Assembly (NCBI GenBank): GCA_020465985.1
Contig: JAANYP010003716.1
Span: forward strand, 373,927-437,926
Reading direction: 5' to 3'
From: Centrapalus pauciflorus
Lineage: Eukaryota > Streptophyta > Magnoliopsida > Asterales > Asteraceae
DNA: 64,000 nt
Below, one piece after another: positions 58,452 through 64,000 of this stretch. Numbering within the stretch: the stretch's first letter is position 1; each line of letters starts with the position of its first letter. A model generated the notes under the pieces. The model saw only the letters and a program-made list of their open reading frames with translations. It did not search any database and was not told the origin of the DNA. A program made the translations under genes and the position numbers.

Positions 58452-59896
58452 CACTGTTCATTGAACAGTGAAGCTAGCTGTCAGGCAGCTGAATCAGGCA
58501 GATAAGCAGCTGACTTATTTTATTACTTTATATATATTATACAACATTTCTGTTTTTCTGTGATAAATTTTGATATATTGTATTTTATTAAAATTTGAAT
58601 ATGTCATTACGATCGTATTATTTTTGTCTACATTCCGATATAAAATTTATCGTCATTGGAACAGTTAAGCAAGCTGCCAGGCAGCTCAAGCAGGCATGTA
58701 AGCAGCTAAATTATTTTATTACTTTATATATATTAAATCATTTCTATTTTTCTGTGATAACTTTTGATATATTGTATTATATTAAAATTTGAGTATATCA
58801 TTACGATTGCATTATTTTTGTCTACATTCTGATATAAAATTTATCGTCGTCGGAACGATTTTCGTTAGGCAGACATGCAGTTGCCTAGAGATTTTATTTT
58901 ATGTGTAATATATAATTGTTTTGTTGTTCTATTGAAACATTTGATATATTGTATTTATAAAAATTTAAATATATCATTATGATCACTTTTCTTTTATCTA
59001 TATTTTAACATAAAATTGTATTTCGTCTCAGGCTATTTTAAAATGATAAACTTTAAATTATTTATCTACATTCTAACTGGCTGGCTTACAAACGACAAAT
59101 GTTATTTTATTATTTTTAAGTAATATATTTATAGAATTATAATTTATGATCCCGCTTCAACGCACGGGTAAAACCACTGTTCATTGAACAGTGAAGCTAG
59201 CTGCCAGGCAGCTGAAGCAGGCAGATAAGCAGCTGACTTATTTTATTACTTTATATATATTATACAACATTTCTGTTTTTCTGTGATAAATTTTGATATA
59301 TTGTATTTTATTAAAATTTGAATATATCATTACGATCGCATTATTTTTGTCTACATTCCGATATAAAATTTATCGTCGTTGGAACAGTTAAGCAAGCTGC
59401 CAGGCAGCTCAAGCAGGCATGTAAGCAGCTAAATTATTTTATTACTTTATATATATTAAATCATTTCTATTTTTCTGTGATAACTTTTGATATATTGTAT
59501 TATATTAAAATTTGAGTATATCATTACGATTGCATTATTTTTGTCTACATTCTGATATATAATTTATCGTCGTCGGAACGATTTTCGTTAGGCAGACATG
59601 CAGTTGCCTAGAGATTTTATTTTATGTGTAATATGTAATTGTTTTGTTGTTCTATTGAAACATTTGATATATTGTATTTATAAAAATTTAAATATATCAT
59701 TATGATCACTTTTCTTTTATCTATATTTTAACATAAAATTGTATTTCGTCTCAGGCTATTTTAAAATGATAAACTTTTAATTATTTATCTTCATTCTAAC
59801 TGGCTGGCTTACAAACGACAAATGTTATTTTATTATTTTTAAGTAATATATTTATAGAATTATAATTTATGATCCCGCTTCAACGCACGGGTAAAA
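58452..59896 (+). repeat. 723-bp tandem duplication with Helitron-like borders
   Basis: Two units (58452-59174 and 59175-59896) differ at few positions. Each opens with a near-perfect palindrome CACTGTTCATTGAACAGTG and closes with a CCCGCTTCAACGCACGGG hairpin-like word. Within each unit a shorter ~200-bp motif with AAGCAGGC/GGCAGCT words recurs. A related closing hairpin (CCGCTGCAACGCGCGG) follows at about 59939-59954. The layout suggests tandem non-autonomous Helitrons, but the final CTRR-T is not clear. Confidence 0.8.
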
Positions 59897-60082
59897 CTAT
59901 AATTAAAATGAAAAATATATATTGTTTGGTTATGTTTCCGCTGCAACGCGCGGGTTAAACTAACTCGTTATTATTACTTAACTATAAAATCAAAAATAAA
60001 AAAAATACAAGTCGCGGTTCGCAAAATAAATATTTAAAATACATAAATAAATAAATAAAAACACACACACACACATATATAT

Positions 60083-61378
<1,296 letters not shown>

Positions 61379-61507
61379 ACAGACACACACACTAAACTTA
61401 TTCAATAAACTAGACTGTAAATATTTTACAATATATATGAGAATAATATTTCACTTTTGTGTTGCCGCAACACGTAATGTATTGCATAATATGATATATA
61501 AATCTTT

Positions 61508-61663
61508 GAGTAAATTACATAAATGGCCCATGTGGTTTTCATAAAATTTTAGATATGATCCATGTGGTTTCAAATTTGAATAAATAATCCTTATTTTCAC
61601 TGTCTACTTGTAGAAATGGTCATTCTAAAGTTAACTTTGACAATCAAATGGTTAAATTTTTTA
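61508..61663. repeat. TIR-like fragment beside MULE-MITE
   Basis: GTAAATTACATAAATGGCCCATGTGG resembles the terminal sequence of the adjacent MITE (minus strand of 62898: GTAAATTACAAAATTGCCCATGTGG) and may be one end of an older related copy into which it inserted. Confidence 0.5.
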
Positions 61664-62898
61664 GGGTAAATACAAAATTCATCCCTGTGGTTGTACGTAA
61701 GTTACGGATCTCGTCCTTTCCACATCAAAATTACAATTATAATATCAATGATTGGCTTTTTGTTACGGCTTTTGTCCTTATACCAGTCTTTTTTAAAATT
61801 ATCATTTTGCCCTAGAAAATATTATAAAATTAGGTAATAAACTTTATTTTATTAATTTCTATAATATTTGATAATAAAAATGAAAAAAATCATCATCATC
61901 GTCAGATACCATTTAGCACCATCTCTTTCTCCTAGTTTCATACCACATTTCTCCCAACTTCCTTTTTACTGTTTCTACACTCACCATCATCGACCCCTAG
62001 CACCACCAGCCCATAACACAACACACTGAAGAGGAATCAATTTCTAACCATAATCATCAAAGGGAAAATCGATTTCTAGTCGTCTGGATTCAAGAAACAG
62101 AAAAAGACACCACCAGTGAGAGAGAGAATTAAATCATTATTTAAGGAGAGATAACTCTATTGGGCTCCTTCATATCTGAAGCCATATTGTGGCTTTAACA
62201 CTCTCCCACCATGAGAATTACTCTTAGCCACTGTTTTCTCTCGTTTTTCCCCTCTCGGACTTTATCTCTGTCATTCCTCGATTAATGCTACAAAATCTAG
62301 ATGTTTTCCTTGATTACGGGTATGAAAGAGAAAGGACTTGTGAATTTCATATGGATTGTTGAGGATGGTTCTTGGTTGTGTGAGGGAGAGAACGGAAGAG
62401 AGAAACGATGGTACCCGGTGATGTTCTCGATTTGGAGGTTGTGGGCTCTGATGCGATAATGTGTCGAGAAAGAGGTGTGTTTGGTCCTTGTGAAGCCTCT
62501 TGATGGTGGTGTTGGTGGAGCCGCACACCGTAGATGGTGCTAATGGTTGTAACAACGGTGGACTGATGATGGTAATGGTGGTTGACGGACGGTAGAGAGA
62601 TTAGATAGAAAGAGTTTGGGTGTGAGGTGTTGTGTGTTTGTGTTATTGAGAGAGAAGAAGAAATATTTAAACCGTAATTACAATTTTATTTTCTTAATAA
62701 TTTGTAAAAATGAAAAGTTTATTACCGACTTTTTAGATATTCTCAAGGGAAAATTGGTCATTTTAAAAAAAATTACTGGTCAAATGACTAAAAACGTAAT
62801 AAAAAGCCAACCATGAATCCTATACTTGTAATTTCGACGTAAAAATGATGGAATCCATAATTTTCATATAACCACATGGGCAATTTTGTAATTTACCC
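61664..62898. mobile_element. MULE-type MITE with about 165-bp TIRs
   Basis: 1235 bp. Left end (61664-61830) and right end (62735-62898, minus) both start GGGTAAAT and share CCNTGTGGTT, AAAATTACAA, GGCTTTTTRTTACG. The 9-bp flanks AATTTTTTA (61655-61663) and AATATTTTA (62899-62907) match at eight of nine positions. Internal sequence has no recognised gene; the CT-rich block 62100-62560 could be captured host sequence. Confidence 0.75.
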
Positions 62899-62907
62899 AA
62901 TATTTTA

Positions 62908-63099
62908 TAATGACCATTTTACCATTTATATACTAAATTCTTGGTCCCTCAAATTTATAGTTTATTTTTAGTTTGGGTCCCTCAAATAATTTTTTTATTT
63001 AACTCTATTATTAATAATATTATTATTACTATTAATTTAACTTTTTACATGTTAATTTATTTGTTTATTAAACTATATATATTTTAATATATTCTTTTA
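62908..63099. other. AT-rich spacer
   Basis: No feature recognised. Confidence 0.5.
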
Positions 63100-63100
63100 A

Positions 63101-64000
63101 CTAGTTATTAACCCACGTATTACGTGGATATTTTATAAATAAGTATCAACTAAAAGTCTACACAAAACGTCAATTATATACAAAAATATTTATTTTTTTC
63201 TAAAAAAATACGAAAACAATATTATCTTTTGTTATTAAGGATATATAATTAAAATTTTTCCTATTTTTAAAATATGTATGAATAGTATTTATCATCTCAT
63301 CTTTTAAAATCTTTTTATTTTTAGAAATTTATGTATATGTAAAAAAATAAAATTTTATTTTTTACATAAAATATTATTTCAAAAAAATTATAATTAAATT
63401 TTTTTTATAAAACAACTCATTTCCAATATTGCATTATTTTCACTTTTTAATATGTGTAATATTAAAAGTTTACAATGATATATATGAAATTTTCCCTTTT
63501 AAATATATAAAATAATGCATAGTTAGCTAACATTAGTAGTTACATCTGAAAGTTATTTAAATCAATTAGAAAGATTGTTTTAATATATAAAAGTTAAATT
63601 AGGTAGTACTTAATTGTATTTTTATTTAAATTTTAAAAATAAATTAGATAACTAATTAAGAAGTATCCTATATGGAAATTTGGGTGGGAAACAAATTTTT
63701 TATTAAGCGAAGAATCGACACGTGATGCTAGACATTTTCTTTTATACACACGTGTATATATATAATAATTATTTTTTAAGAATATAAACTTATAAACAAA
63801 TACACAATTATTATATGCATGTGATATAAGCATATATTTAGTTTATCATAAATTCAATTCAACTTAAACATTTATAATGTTTTTCAACTATAATATTTTG
63901 TATACTATCAATATGTGTCATGAAAAAATTTATCCATAAACTTTTAACTCAAAATTAATTTATTTTTTTATACGAATGTGAGATTAGTTCAATCTAAAAA
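63101..64000 (-). mobile_element. candidate Helitron, 3' terminus at 63101
   Basis: On the minus strand the end reads CCACGTAATACGTGG (7-bp perfect arms, 63113-63127), then GTTAATAACTAG followed by T, matching the Helitron rule of a hairpin about 10 nt before CTRR-T. The rest to the window edge is AT-rich with no ORF, and the 5' TC end is not seen. Confidence 0.45.

Noticed and set aside
62200..62560. Minus-strand 94-codon ORF in the MULE-MITE
   Set aside because: No recognisable domain or codon signal; CT-rich composition explains the open frame.

Overview
This is a repeat-dense stretch of a plant nuclear genome, almost certainly a eudicot and most likely Asteraceae. I base that on the retrotransposon families (a Ty1/copia element with a large extra 3' ORF, and Tekay/Del-like Ty3/gypsy elements with tRNA-Met primer sites), a Mutator-like element with a PB1-like N-terminus and a GRF zinc-finger partner, and a plant mobile domain gene; the family placement is from memory. 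I see no ordinary host gene, no rRNA or tRNA gene and no organellar segment. Protein-coding capacity is almost wholly that of transposable elements.

Layout. 1-10694: minus-strand Ty1/copia element (Copia-1; its left LTR is cut by the window edge) with a long gag, a pol with three stops and a large accessory ORF between pol and the 3' LTR. 10695-11617: remnant with TIR-like ends. 11618-20663: old minus-strand Ty3/gypsy element (Gypsy-1, TSD GTTCA) whose gag is split by an 830-bp hAT-type element (17523-18352, TSD CTCACCAC). 21365-23967: a 2.6-kb element with about 85-bp TIRs that has no transposase but carries two intact-looking ORFs, a plant mobile domain protein and a GRF zinc-finger protein, each with a TATA box. 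24574-26094: CACTA (En/Spm)-like 5' end with a transposase-associated domain. 26095-29536: AT-rich with few recognisable features. 29537-31712: a 2.2-kb gypsy solo LTR (TSD GATAT).

32660-56445 is the centrepiece: one Mutator-like element (MULE) with about 186-bp TIRs and a perfect 9-bp TSD (TAAAATAAA), inflated from about 5 kb to about 23.8 kb by two later retrotransposons. Copia-2 (33357-43454, TSD GTTTG) is a second copy of the Copia-1 family and sits in the MULE's GRF zinc-finger gene. Gypsy-2 (45645-54291, TSD CGTTC/CCTTC) sits in the MULE's transposase gene. The MULE genes converge: the GRF gene on + from the left TIR, the transposase on - from the right TIR.

56446-64000: short tandem duplications, a candidate hAT MITE, a 723-bp tandem duplication with Helitron-like ends, two related MITEs flanking a 364-bp AT tract, a MULE-type MITE with about 165-bp TIRs, and a candidate Helitron 3' terminus.

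The most unusual content is (1) the accessory 3' ORF of the copia family, one frame of about 930 codons broken differently in each copy; (2) the transposase-less PMD + GRF element; (3) a conserved +1 offset between gag and pol in both copia copies; and (4) a recurring CTGYTAG-type motif spread over LTR, coding and untranslated parts of the copia family.
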